DNA of 60,902 nt from the NCBI GenBank assembly GCA_964481825.1, contig CAYZUE010000001.1, positions 1-60,902 of the forward strand, read 5' to 3'. This document shows, one piece after another, positions 16,453 through 25,359 of this stretch. Every line of letters begins with the position of its first letter. Position 1 is the stretch's first letter. This DNA is from CAYZUE01 sp964481825. Lineage in GTDB: Archaea; Hydrothermarchaeota; Hydrothermarchaeia; Hydrothermarchaeales; JALUUU01. Made by a program: the position numbers and the translations under genes. A model generated the notes under the pieces. The model was given only the letters and a program-made list of their open reading frames with translations. It had not been told where the DNA came from and did not search any database.

Positions 16453-18774
16453 ATGGGGATCTTAGATGCAAGTGACAAGGAGCTTCTTTTACTGAGTAAT
16501 AAGAAGAATCTGTCACTTAGTCTTTTTGAAATGTTAAAGATAAAAAAGCATTACCTCAAACTTCAAAGAAATCCAACCGATCTTGAACTTGAGACGTTGG
16601 CTCAGACTTGGAGTGAACATTGCGTTCATAAGACTTTCACAAGTAAAGTAGAGTTAAACAATGGCGAATGGATAGATAATCTCCTAAAGAGCACGATTTT
16701 TCGAGTAACTAATGAGTTAAATAAAGATTGGTGTTTTTCAGTTTTTTCAGATAATGCTGGCATCGTTGACTTTGACGGTGATATAGCAATTGCCTTCAAG
16801 GTCGAGACACATAATCATCCTAGTTCACTTGAGCCCTTTGGTGGGGCCTCTACAGGTGTAGGAGGAGTAATTAGGGATATTTTAGGAGTTTGGGGAGACC
16901 CTATTGCAAATACAAATGTTCTATGTTTCGGCCCAATAGATCTTCCGTATAAACAAGTCCCTCAAGGTTTCAAACACCCTAGTTTTGTTTTCTCCTATGT
17001 AACCGCCGGGATAGGTAGTTATGGTAATAATATCGGCATACCTACAGTAAATGGTTCCATCTTTTTCGACGAGAGTTATATCTGTAATCCAATAGTTTTT
17101 TGTGGATCTTTTGGATTAGTCAAAAAGAGCATGTATTTTACCAAATTAAAACCTGGAGATGTTCCACTTCTAATTGGTGGAAAAACAGGTAGGGACGGTA
17201 TTCATGGTGTAACTTTTGCTTCAGCCATTCTTAATGAGAATTCTGAAGAAACTTCTGCAAGTGCAGTCCAGATTGGAGATCCAATCGAAGAAGAGAAAAT
17301 TAAGCGGGGGATTATGCTGGTTCGCGATCTTGCACTGGCAACCGCAATAACAGATTTAGGTGGGGGTGGGCTAAGTTCAGCTGTGGGAGAGACTGCAGAG
17401 AGATCTCGCTGTGGGTGTGAAATTCACTTAGACCGTGTGTCTCTAAAGAATCCTAATATGGAGCCATGGGAAATCTGGACATCTGAATCACAAGAAAGAA
17501 TGCTTATAAGCGTTCCATCAGAAAATTTAGAGAGAGTAATTCAGATATTTGAAGATGAAGATGTAGAAGCAATTCCTCTCGGAGAATTCATCCGCGGCAC
17601 AAAACTAAACATTTATTATAATGGCAAAATCGAAGGCAATCTAGATATCGATTTTATGTTTGATAAGCTTAAAATAAAGAGAAAGGCTAATATTTTAAAA
17701 CCAAAATTTGACATTAAACCTTTGAAGACTAAAAAAGAGTATAACCAGGATTTAATATCCATCTTATCTTCTCCAAATGTTTGCAGTAAAGAGTCAATTA
17801 TTCGAACATATGATCATGAGGTTAAATCTATTACTGTGTTGAAACCATTGCAGGGGATTGATTGTGACGGCCCAGGGGATGCAGCTGTCCTCAAACCCTT
17901 ATCAAATTCTTGGAAAGGGATTGCAATATCTAATGGAATTAATCCTGAGTATGGTAAAATAGACCCTTATCGAATGGCAGCTTCAGCCATTGATGAGGCT
18001 ATAAGGAATAACATCTCTGTTGGAGGAAGGAGAATTGCATTGTTAGATAACTTCACCTGGGGAAATCCTGAGAACCCGGATTGTATGGGCAGTCTTACTA
18101 TGGCTGCTCGAGCCTGTTATGATATAGCATTAGGTTTAGACACTCCTTTTATCTCAGGGAAAGATAGTTTGTATAACGAATCAAATTCTGGTCCAGTAAC
18201 ACCAACATTGTTAATTTCTGCTTTGGGGATTTTGCCTGATGTAAGGAAAGCGATTAGTATGGATATTAAAAAGGCCGGTAATCCAATTTATATTGTTGGC
18301 AAAACTTACGAAGAGTTAGGAGGGTCGCATTATTATAAGATCAATAATCATCTTGCTAATAATCCTCCAAATGTTAATCCATTAAGAGCAAAAGGATCAT
18401 ATGATGCTATTATAGATGCTATTGATCATAGCTTGATCAAATCTTGTCACGATTTATCTGAGGGAGGGCTTGCTGTTGGCGCAGCTGAGATGGCTTTTGC
18501 TGGAGGAATAGGTCTGGATATTAAATTAAAAAAAGTCCCTAAGACGGATATGAGAGAGGATCATGTCATGTTTTCAGAGTCCAATAGCAGATTCATCGTT
18601 GAGATTGATAGAAAAAAAGCAAATAAATTTGAAGAGTTTATGAATGGTAATGTCATTGCATGTATTGGTAAAACTACAAAAAATAAAGATCTTATAATTC
18701 GGGGGATGAGTTCAAATTTAATAAAATCCGATCTTTATACTTTAAAAGAGGCTTGGCAACGAACTTTAAGGTGA
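16453..18774 (+). CDS. purL: Phosphoribosylformylglycinamidine synthase, PurL subunit
   Basis: ATP-dependent synthase subunit of FGAM synthase (small PurL type, needs PurS and PurQ). Seen: WSEHCVHKTF, the ATP/Mg site KVETHNHPSSLEPFGGAST (residues ~116-134), DLGGGGLSSAVGE, and the second half with CDGPGDAAVLKP and SCHDLSEGGLAVG. 773 residues, full length for the two-lobed PurM-like architecture. Operon order S-L-Q, 4 bases before purQ. Confidence 0.97.
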   Translation: MGILDASDKELLLLSNKKNLSLSLFEMLKIKKHYLKLQRNPTDLELETLAQTWSEHCVHKTFTSKVELNNGEWIDNLLKSTIFRVTNELNKDWCFSVFSDNAGIVDFDGDIAIAFKVETHNHPSSLEPFGGASTGVGGVIRDILGVWGDPIANTNVLCFGPIDLPYKQVPQGFKHPSFVFSYVTAGIGSYGNNIGIPTVNGSIFFDESYICNPIVFCGSFGLVKKSMYFTKLKPGDVPLLIGGKTGRDGIHGVTFASAILNENSEETSASAVQIGDPIEEEKIKRGIMLVRDLALATAITDLGGGGLSSAVGETAERSRCGCEIHLDRVSLKNPNMEPWEIWTSESQERMLISVPSENLERVIQIFEDEDVEAIPLGEFIRGTKLNIYYNGKIEGNLDIDFMFDKLKIKRKANILKPKFDIKPLKTKKEYNQDLISILSSPNVCSKESIIRTYDHEVKSITVLKPLQGIDCDGPGDAAVLKPLSNSWKGIAISNGINPEYGKIDPYRMAASAIDEAIRNNISVGGRRIALLDNFTWGNPENPDCMGSLTMAARACYDIALGLDTPFISGKDSLYNESNSGPVTPTLLISALGILPDVRKAISMDIKKAGNPIYIVGKTYEELGGSHYYKINNHLANNPPNVNPLRAKGSYDAIIDAIDHSLIKSCHDLSEGGLAVGAAEMAFAGGIGLDIKLKKVPKTDMREDHVMFSESNSRFIVEIDRKKANKFEEFMNGNVIACIGKTTKNKDLIIRGMSSNLIKSDLYTLKEAWQRTLR

Positions 18775-18778
18775 ATAA

Positions 18779-19588
18779 ATGAATGTTAAGGATATTGAGT
18801 TCTGTATTATACGAGCTCCTGGAACAAACTGCGATACTGAGACCTCTTATTCTTTGGAATTTTTCGGATGTAAGGCGTCAGTGATTCATGTAAATAAATT
18901 TATCAGAGGAGATATTGATATAAAGTCCTTCCATGGACTAGTAATACCTGGAGGATTTTCTTATGGTGACCATATCCGGAGTGGTGCTATTCTAGGGAAG
19001 CTTTTAAAAAATAATTTGGGCGAATCACTTGTAGATTTTGTTGACGAAGGTAAACTCATTCTTGGGATATGTAATGGTTTTCAGGTTTTAGTAGAAATGG
19101 GGATTTTGCCTGGTACAAAGGGATTTACTCAAGATCCTACAATAGCATTAGGAAAAAACATCTCTAATCAGTTTGAAGATCGTTGGGTGTATCTTCGAAA
19201 TGATAATGAGGGAAGATGTATATTTTCTAAAGGAATCAAACTGGTTAGAGTGCCTGTGAATCATGGAGAGGGCAAAGTAATTCTTCCCTTTGGAAGAGAG
19301 GAAGATACTCTAAAAAAGCTTATAAAGAAAGATCAGGTTGTCTTCCGTTATGCTAATCCAGATGGTAGTTCTGCTAACGGGAACTATCCTTTCAATCCGA
19401 ATAGTTCATTTAGCGATATTGCTGGTATTTGCGATCCAAGCGGCCAAATTTTAGGAATGATGCCCCATCCTGAAAAGGCTTTTCATCGTATAACTTATCC
19501 AGATTGGACTAGAACTGGATTAGATGGGATGGGTGATGGCTACTTGATTTTTAAAAACATGATTGACTATTTAAAAAATAAGTTCTGA
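18779..19588 (+). CDS. purQ: Phosphoribosylformylglycinamidine synthase, PurQ glutaminase subunit
   Basis: Class-I glutaminase that feeds ammonia to PurL. Seen: RAPGTNCDTET start, PGGFSYGDH loop, nucleophile Cys in LGICNGFQVL, and HPEKAFH near the C-terminus. 269 residues, at the long end of the family. Third gene of purSLQ; converges on purC across 24 bases. Confidence 0.97.
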   Translation: MNVKDIEFCIIRAPGTNCDTETSYSLEFFGCKASVIHVNKFIRGDIDIKSFHGLVIPGGFSYGDHIRSGAILGKLLKNNLGESLVDFVDEGKLILGICNGFQVLVEMGILPGTKGFTQDPTIALGKNISNQFEDRWVYLRNDNEGRCIFSKGIKLVRVPVNHGEGKVILPFGREEDTLKKLIKKDQVVFRYANPDGSSANGNYPFNPNSSFSDIAGICDPSGQILGMMPHPEKAFHRITYPDWTRTGLDGMGDGYLIFKNMIDYLKNKF

Positions 19589-19612
19589 TTTGATAATTTT
19601 TAAAATAAATTA

Positions 19613-20308
19613 TTATTTACAGACTCTCCTTTTCACTTCTTTGTAAAATTCAATCACATTTCCGAGGTCCTGCCTAAATCGGTCTTTGTCTAAAATCTCT
19701 TTAGTTTCAGCATCCCAAAATCTACATGTGTCAGGTGAAATCTCATCTCCAAGCAATAATTCCCCCTCGTTAGTTCTTCCAAATTCCAACTTAAAATCTA
19801 CTAATATTATGTCTTTAGATATTAAAAAATCTTGAAGTATTTTGTTTATATCCATAGTCATCTGTCTCATTTCTTCTAGATCTTGGTGTGTTGCAACTCC
19901 TAAGGCTATTGCAATGTCATCATTCAACATAGGGTCATGATAATCATCACTTTTATACCCAAATTCAATAGTTGGTGGGACAAGATGTTGTCCGTCTTCA
20001 AAAGGAAATCGCTTCACTAAGCTGCCAGTTGCAATGTTTCTACAGATAACTTCTAGTAGTATAATCTTAAGCTTTTTTACTATGAACTTATTTGGTTTTT
20101 GAAAATCTATTAAATGGGTTTTAACCCCATTTTTTTCAACCAATTTTAAAAGAGCTGCGCTAATTTCAGCATTAAGAGACCCTTTCCCACTCTTTGTGTC
20201 TTTTTTAGTTCCATCTCCAGCGGTGAGGTCATCTCTAAATTCAATAAGTAGAGTATTATCTTCATTCTCATAAACACTTTTTGCTTTGCCCGAGTAAATA
20301 AGTTTCAT
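19613..20308 (-). CDS. purC: Phosphoribosylaminoimidazole-succinocarboxamide synthase
   Basis: SAICAR synthase, joining aspartate to CAIR. Seen: YSGKAKSVYE start, GDGTKKD loop, EVICRNIATGSL, LVDFKLEFG and GDEISPDTCRFWD, all standard PurC blocks. 231 residues. Placed opposite to purSLQ, with its own short divergent spacer to hel308. Confidence 0.97.
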   Translation of the reverse strand: MKLIYSGKAKSVYENEDNTLLIEFRDDLTAGDGTKKDTKSGKGSLNAEISAALLKLVEKNGVKTHLIDFQKPNKFIVKKLKIILLEVICRNIATGSLVKRFPFEDGQHLVPPTIEFGYKSDDYHDPMLNDDIAIALGVATHQDLEEMRQMTMDINKILQDFLISKDIILVDFKLEFGRTNEGELLLGDEISPDTCRFWDAETKEILDKDRFRQDLGNVIEFYKEVKRRVCK

Positions 20309-20386
20309 AATTATAATTTAAAAGACGGGATAATAAATATTTTTTCTATAGAAAAAATTATGTTAAGTGTCAGATGATACAATTTC

Positions 20387-22537
20387 ATGCGAATTGAAGA
20401 TCTATCTAATTATGGCTTACCTTCTAATGTAATAGATGTTATCCATGATTCAGGTATTTCAAATCTTTATCCACCACAGAAGGAAGCTGTGCTCAATGGT
20501 TTGCTTGAACTAAAAAGATCTTTTATAATTAGTGTTCCTACCGCAAGTGGAAAGACTTTGATAGCCGAGATTCTAATGATCAAAGCACTCATTAAAATGA
20601 AGGGGAAATGTCTTTATGTAGTTCCGCTTCGTGCTTTAGCAAGAGAGAAATTTGAAGACTTTAAAAAATATGAAGCAATTGGATTTCGAGTAGCTATTTC
20701 TACAGGCGATTTAGATTCTAAAGAAGGATGGTTAGAAAACTTTGATTTAATTGTTGCAACAAGCGAGAAAGCAAATTCATTACTAAGGCATAAGGCTGGA
20801 TGGCTCAGTGAGATTAATGTTTTAGCAGTGGATGAAATACATCTGATTAATGATTCTCGTAGGGGGCCTACGTTAGAAATTGTAATTACAAAGCTACTCC
20901 ATATTAATCCAAAACTTCTAATCCTGGGGTTAAGTGCTACTATTAATAATGCTGCTGAAATTGCGTCATGGTTAAATGCAAAGTTAATTTCAATGGATTG
21001 GCGACCAGTTGAACTTCGTGAAGGTGTTTTTTATGATGACTCCATATTTTTTAGTGATTCAAAACTTCAAGAAGTTGAAACAACGTGTAAAAGTCAAATT
21101 ATAAATCTTGTTTTAGAGACTATTAAAGACGGAGATCAAGGCCTAATATTTGTTAACACTCGACGATCTGCGGAGAGAGTTTCCCTCGATGCTTCCAAAG
21201 AAACATCAAAATTTCTTAAGAAAACAGAATCGAATAAACTTAAAAGACTCTCAAAATTAGTTAAAGGATCTCTAGAAGAATCTAATAAGATTTCTATTCG
21301 ATTGAGTAAAGCTTTAGAGGGGGGTTCAGCCTTTCATCATGCTGGCTTATCTTCAAAACAGCGGAAAATAATTGAAGATGGATTTAAGGATAATCTGATT
21401 AAAGTAATTGTTGCTACACCAACCTTGGCTGCTGGTGTAAATCTTCCTGCAAGACGAGTTGTTATAAGAGATTATACGAGATATGATGTAAATCTTGGCA
21501 GAATCAAGATTCCTATTCTTGAATATAAGCAGCAAGCAGGAAGAGCAGGAAGACCAAAATACGATGAGTATGGCGAGGCTGTTTTAATAGCAAGGACTGC
21601 TGATGAACGATCTTTACTCCTTGATAATTATATTTTAGGAGTTCCGGAAGATATCTCTTCAAAATTAGCTGTTGAATCTACTTTAAGAACCCATGTTTTA
21701 GCAGTAATTGCAATGGATTTTTGTAATAGTTTTTATTCTGTAGTGGACTTTTTTTCTAAAACTTTCTTTGTTCATCAAAATGAACCAAGTATCCTTGAAG
21801 ATTTTATCCAAAATATCCTTGAATTTCTTGTAAATCAAGGGTTATGTAAAATGGATAAGGAGATGATTATAGCAACAAAATTTGGAAAACGCGTATCAGA
21901 ACTTTATATTGATCCAATTAGTGCAATCACTCTTCGTGATGGAATGTTCCAAGCTCAGAAGAAAACTACTATTAACTTCTCCCTTCTCCATCTTTTATCA
22001 TCAGTAACTGAGATGGGTAGACTTTATTTAAGGAAGAAGGATTATGATGGTTGTGTTAAAGAGGCATATCAAAATGAAAAATATTTTCTCGTAGAGATGC
22101 CGAATCAACTAGCAGAACCTTGGATTTTTGAGGATTTTCTTACGCAAGTGAAGTCTTCAATGTTCTTTCAAGATTGGATTAATGAAAAAAACGAAGACTA
22201 TCTATTTAATAAATACAACTTAGGTCAAGGCGATATCAGGGTAAAAGTCAATCTTGCAGATTGGATCCTCTATTCAGCATATGAAATTGGTCTACTTTTT
22301 AAGTTTTCAAAGCTTAAGGATATCCTAATTCTCCGAAATAGAATTCGATATGGTGTTAAAGACAATATTTTAGATTTAGTTTCGCTTCGTAACATAGGTA
22401 GGGCAAGAGCTAGAAAATTGTATAATGCCGATTATAAAACATTGTCTGATTTGAAGATTGCAAGGGAAGAGGATCTGGCAAGAGTTCCCCTTGTAGGTCG
22501 TAAGATAGCTGAAAGTATTAAGAAGCAGCTTGGCTGA
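20387..22537 (+). CDS. hel308: Hel308 DNA helicase (Ski2-like)
   Basis: Archaeal superfamily-2 3'-5' helicase acting at stalled forks. Seen in order: Q-motif region LYPPQKEAV, Walker A SVPTASGKT (49-57), DEIH Walker B, SAT motif (GLSATINNAAEI), the second RecA domain with VATPTLAAGVNLPARRV and QQAGRAGRPKYDEYGE, a winged helix and ratchet, and a C-terminal helix-hairpin-helix pair (RNIGRARARKLY, RVPLVGRKIAESI). 716 residues, full length. The following small gene begins 11 bases after the stop. Confidence 0.95.
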   Translation: MRIEDLSNYGLPSNVIDVIHDSGISNLYPPQKEAVLNGLLELKRSFIISVPTASGKTLIAEILMIKALIKMKGKCLYVVPLRALAREKFEDFKKYEAIGFRVAISTGDLDSKEGWLENFDLIVATSEKANSLLRHKAGWLSEINVLAVDEIHLINDSRRGPTLEIVITKLLHINPKLLILGLSATINNAAEIASWLNAKLISMDWRPVELREGVFYDDSIFFSDSKLQEVETTCKSQIINLVLETIKDGDQGLIFVNTRRSAERVSLDASKETSKFLKKTESNKLKRLSKLVKGSLEESNKISIRLSKALEGGSAFHHAGLSSKQRKIIEDGFKDNLIKVIVATPTLAAGVNLPARRVVIRDYTRYDVNLGRIKIPILEYKQQAGRAGRPKYDEYGEAVLIARTADERSLLLDNYILGVPEDISSKLAVESTLRTHVLAVIAMDFCNSFYSVVDFFSKTFFVHQNEPSILEDFIQNILEFLVNQGLCKMDKEMIIATKFGKRVSELYIDPISAITLRDGMFQAQKKTTINFSLLHLLSSVTEMGRLYLRKKDYDGCVKEAYQNEKYFLVEMPNQLAEPWIFEDFLTQVKSSMFFQDWINEKNEDYLFNKYNLGQGDIRVKVNLADWILYSAYEIGLLFKFSKLKDILILRNRIRYGVKDNILDLVSLRNIGRARARKLYNADYKTLSDLKIAREEDLARVPLVGRKIAESIKKQLG

Positions 22538-22548
22538 GGTGCAAAGAC

Positions 22549-22926
22549 ATGATTAGGGTCCCTTCCATAGTGGTGAATTGGACGAACAAAGAGGTTTATT
22601 ATGACGCGTTGCTAGAGGAGGGTATAAAGCTGGACAGCAGCACCTATCAGGACTTCACAAATCCAAGGGCGTACTACATTGAGAAGGGTGTTGCTGTAGT
22701 ACCGATAGTCGCCTTCGAGTCCAGGTTTGATAATCACAGGAAATCTCTATCTCTCGCAAATAAAAGTGCTAGGGCAAAGGTACCCTTTCACCTTGCACTC
22801 CATCCACAAAACCTCGGCCCTCAAGAACTCTCAGATCTGGAAGATTTTCTAGATGTCATTGAGACGAGACACGAAGTCACATATCTGAACTTAGAGGATG
22901 TTCAGAGCTATTACTCCACGATGTAA
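22549..22926 (+). CDS. Unknown 125-residue protein, compositionally atypical; possible NodB-like fragment
   Basis: I do not recognise this protein with certainty. It starts with a good Shine-Dalgarno (GAGGTG) directly after hel308. By eye its GC content is clearly higher than the flanks, with codons such as GTC, GCG, CTC and AGG that neighbours rarely use. The C-terminal half (PFHLALHPQNLG, then ELSDLEDFLDVI and HEVTYLNLEDV) resembles the end of NodB polysaccharide deacetylases (His-Pro strand, helix, 'V-T-tleev' strand), but the catalytic Asp-His-His half is absent. It could be a short conserved archaeal protein or the tail of a transferred deacetylase. No signal peptide or membrane segment. 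Confidence 0.6.
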   Translation: MIRVPSIVVNWTNKEVYYDALLEEGIKLDSSTYQDFTNPRAYYIEKGVAVVPIVAFESRFDNHRKSLSLANKSARAKVPFHLALHPQNLGPQELSDLEDFLDVIETRHEVTYLNLEDVQSYYSTM

Positions 22927-22990
22927 AATGAAAAAACATATTAATTTCTATGAATAAACTTTATTATCAAACAAATTTAGAACATAAAAA

Positions 22991-24337
22991 ATGGCGATTC
23001 ACCCAATAGATTACAGGTATGGGAGTAAGGAAATGCGTCAAATATTCGAAGAAGAGGCGCGACTCCAAAGATGGCTTGATGTTGAATCAGCACTCGCAAG
23101 AGCTAATGCAGCCGTGGGCCGCATTTCGAATCTTGATGCTGAGGAAATAACCGATAAAGCGAGTATCAACTACGTAAAAGTCGACAGAGTAAAGGAAATC
23201 GAGGCCGATATTAAGCATGATTTAATGGCGATGGTTGAAGCATTATCTGAGGTCTGTGGCAAATCTGGAAGAGGTGTTCATCTTGGGGCTACTTCTTACG
23301 ATATTATTGATACGTCCAATGCGTTACAATTCAAATCAGCTCTAAAGATCATTAAAAAAGACCTCTTTGATATAGAAGGAATTCTATTAGGACTAGCTAA
23401 AAAACACAAGAGTTTAGTAGCCATTGGAAGAACTCATGGACAACATGCAACCCCTATAACCTACGGATTAAAATTTGCTATATGGTCTAGGGAGATTAGA
23501 CGTCATATTAAACGTTTAATTGAATCGGAGAGAAGGGTATTAGTTGGAAAAATGTCCGGTGCGGTTGGTACTCAGGCTGCATTTGGAGTTTATGGGATTA
23601 AGATCCAAGATTTAGTCATGCGTGATTTAGGTTTGAAAGCTGCCATGGTTTCAAGTCAGGTTGTACAAAGGGATCGTTATGCAGAGCTTTTAATGGGTTT
23701 AGCTTTAATTTCCGCATCCTGCGATAAAATTGGAAAAGAAATTCGTAATCTTATGAGGACTGAAATTGCTGAGGTAAGCGAAGTATTTGGTAAAGAGCAG
23801 GTAGGTAGTTCAACCATGCCCCAAAAGCGGAATCCTATTGATAGCGAGAAGGTTTGCGGTTTATCTAGAGTAGTTAAAAGCAATGTTTTTATTGGTCTTG
23901 AAAATGTATCGTTGGAACATGAACGGGATTTAACTAATTCTTCATCCGAAAGGGTTGTTCTTCCTGAAACTTTTATTTTATTAGATGAAATATTAAAGAC
24001 ATTAAAAAATGTTTTAAATAACCTTGTTATTCATCCTAAAAAAATTAAAGAAAATCTTGAGCTTTCAAAAGGATTGAATATGGCAGAAGCCGTTATGGTT
24101 GCCCTTTCTCTTTCTGGAATGCCTCGACAGGAAGCTCATGCGTTGATTAGAAAACTATCTGCTGAAGCATCTTTGAATAAAACCAATTTATTAGAGATCC
24201 TAAGACATAGTAAGGAGGTGTCAAACTTTCTTGATAAAGAGAGTTTGAATGAAATAGTTTCTCCAGAAGATTATATTGGGACTGCTGTTAAGCAGGTTGA
24301 GAAAGTGCTTATGTTTGCAAAGAATGACAGAAAATAA
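22991..24337 (+). CDS. purB: Adenylosuccinate lyase
   Basis: Fumarase/aspartase superfamily enzyme acting twice in purine synthesis (SAICAR to AICAR, adenylosuccinate to AMP). Seen: HLGATSYDIIDT, TRTHGQHATP-like block (GRTHGQHATPITYG), and the family signature GSSTMPQKRNPIDSE. 448 residues. Overlaps the start of the next gene by 14 bases. Confidence 0.97.
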   Translation: MAIHPIDYRYGSKEMRQIFEEEARLQRWLDVESALARANAAVGRISNLDAEEITDKASINYVKVDRVKEIEADIKHDLMAMVEALSEVCGKSGRGVHLGATSYDIIDTSNALQFKSALKIIKKDLFDIEGILLGLAKKHKSLVAIGRTHGQHATPITYGLKFAIWSREIRRHIKRLIESERRVLVGKMSGAVGTQAAFGVYGIKIQDLVMRDLGLKAAMVSSQVVQRDRYAELLMGLALISASCDKIGKEIRNLMRTEIAEVSEVFGKEQVGSSTMPQKRNPIDSEKVCGLSRVVKSNVFIGLENVSLEHERDLTNSSSERVVLPETFILLDEILKTLKNVLNNLVIHPKKIKENLELSKGLNMAEAVMVALSLSGMPRQEAHALIRKLSAEASLNKTNLLEILRHSKEVSNFLDKESLNEIVSPEDYIGTAVKQVEKVLMFAKNDRK

Positions 24338-24860
24338 TGTTTTTTTTGAATTTTTAGGAAATATCCAATACAGGGAATGTTTATTGGATGAGGTTGCATC
24401 GATGGTTAGCCGGAAAGATAAAGTTCTTGATATTGCAACTGGCACTGGTTATTTGGCGAAAAATTTGATAACAAGGAGTAAGGACCTTTTCTGTTTGGAT
24501 CAAAATATAATTGCGATTAATAATATTCACAATGATGGATTGAATGGGATAGTTGGAGATGCTAACAATTTTCCATTTAAATCCAATACTTTTAATAAGG
24601 TTTTATCATGGTCTGCTCTAGTCCATATTCCACTATGGAGAAATGTATTGGAAGAAGCTTTTAGAGTCACTTGTATAAATGGAAAAGTTGCAATTCTTGA
24701 GCCAAAAGGTGCCTATTCTATAAGGGCCTTTAGGGATTTCACTTGTAGTCATAAACCACCTCATTTCAAGAGCATTGTTAATGAATTTAAAAATTATTGT
24801 GATCCTCAAGTGTTAGATCGGGGGTTTGCAACAATTATTTCTGGAGAAAAAAAATTTTAA
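24324..24860 (+). CDS. Class I SAM-dependent methyltransferase
   Basis: Rossmann-fold methyltransferase of the UbiE/Methyltransf_11 kind. Seen: motif I VLDIATGTGYLAKNL, an acidic motif II position (FCLDQN), motif III-like NNFPFKSNTFNKVLSWSALVHI. 178 residues with the ATG at 24324, which overlaps the purB stop by 14 bases; an upstream in-frame start at 24276 would overlap far more and is less likely. Substrate unknown. Confidence 0.8.
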   Translation: MTENNVFFEFLGNIQYRECLLDEVASMVSRKDKVLDIATGTGYLAKNLITRSKDLFCLDQNIIAINNIHNDGLNGIVGDANNFPFKSNTFNKVLSWSALVHIPLWRNVLEEAFRVTCINGKVAILEPKGAYSIRAFRDFTCSHKPPHFKSIVNEFKNYCDPQVLDRGFATIISGEKKF

Positions 24861-24913
24861 AGCAGGTTATAAATCTTCTAGGAGCTCTAGCTCTTTTTCA
24901 TCTAGTAAAGTAG

Positions 24914-25348
24914 TCATTCAATTTCTAATACCGATATACCAGTTATTTCCTCAAGTCTCTTAGAGGATGCCAAACTTAAATGTGTGTCGAGAAATCCGCG
25001 TTTCTCACTACTTATTATGAGTAAATCTCCTTTACTTTCCTTCAAGAATCTCTCAAGTTCTTCCATTATATTGCCAGTTCTAATTGCAGTGGCAACTTTA
25101 GCTTCTTTTTTACTCGCCTTTTCCCGAGCTCTTTCAAGGATAATACGTCCTATTCTATTTAGATCTTTTTCAGCTCTATTAACACCATGAATACGCCTTG
25201 GAATTCCACTTAGAAAACTTGTATCTACAATGTAAATAAATGTAATTTTACAATTTTCTTTTATTGCTATTTTGATGCCTTTATCCACCGCTTTCTTACA
25301 TCCATCGGATCCAATTGTTAAAACTACAATATGCGATATTTTACCCAT
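24914..25348 (-). CDS. Universal stress protein (UspA family)
   Basis: Single-domain UspA fold. Seen: N-terminal HIVVLTIGSDGCKKAV, a central helix-rich segment and the C-terminal SSEKRGFLDTHLSLASSKRLEE; the nucleotide-binding G-x2-G-x9-G-S/T loop is not cleanly present (S-S-E-K-R-G form), so ATP binding is uncertain. Start chosen at ATG 25348, preceded by GAGG; a TTG at 25363 overlaps the upstream gene. Sits just downstream of the permease, a common pairing in which the Usp may regulate the transporter. Confidence 0.8.
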   Translation of the reverse strand: MGKISHIVVLTIGSDGCKKAVDKGIKIAIKENCKITFIYIVDTSFLSGIPRRIHGVNRAEKDLNRIGRIILERAREKASKKEAKVATAIRTGNIMEELERFLKESKGDLLIISSEKRGFLDTHLSLASSKRLEEITGISVLEIE

Positions 25349-25359
25349 GATTAATCCTC

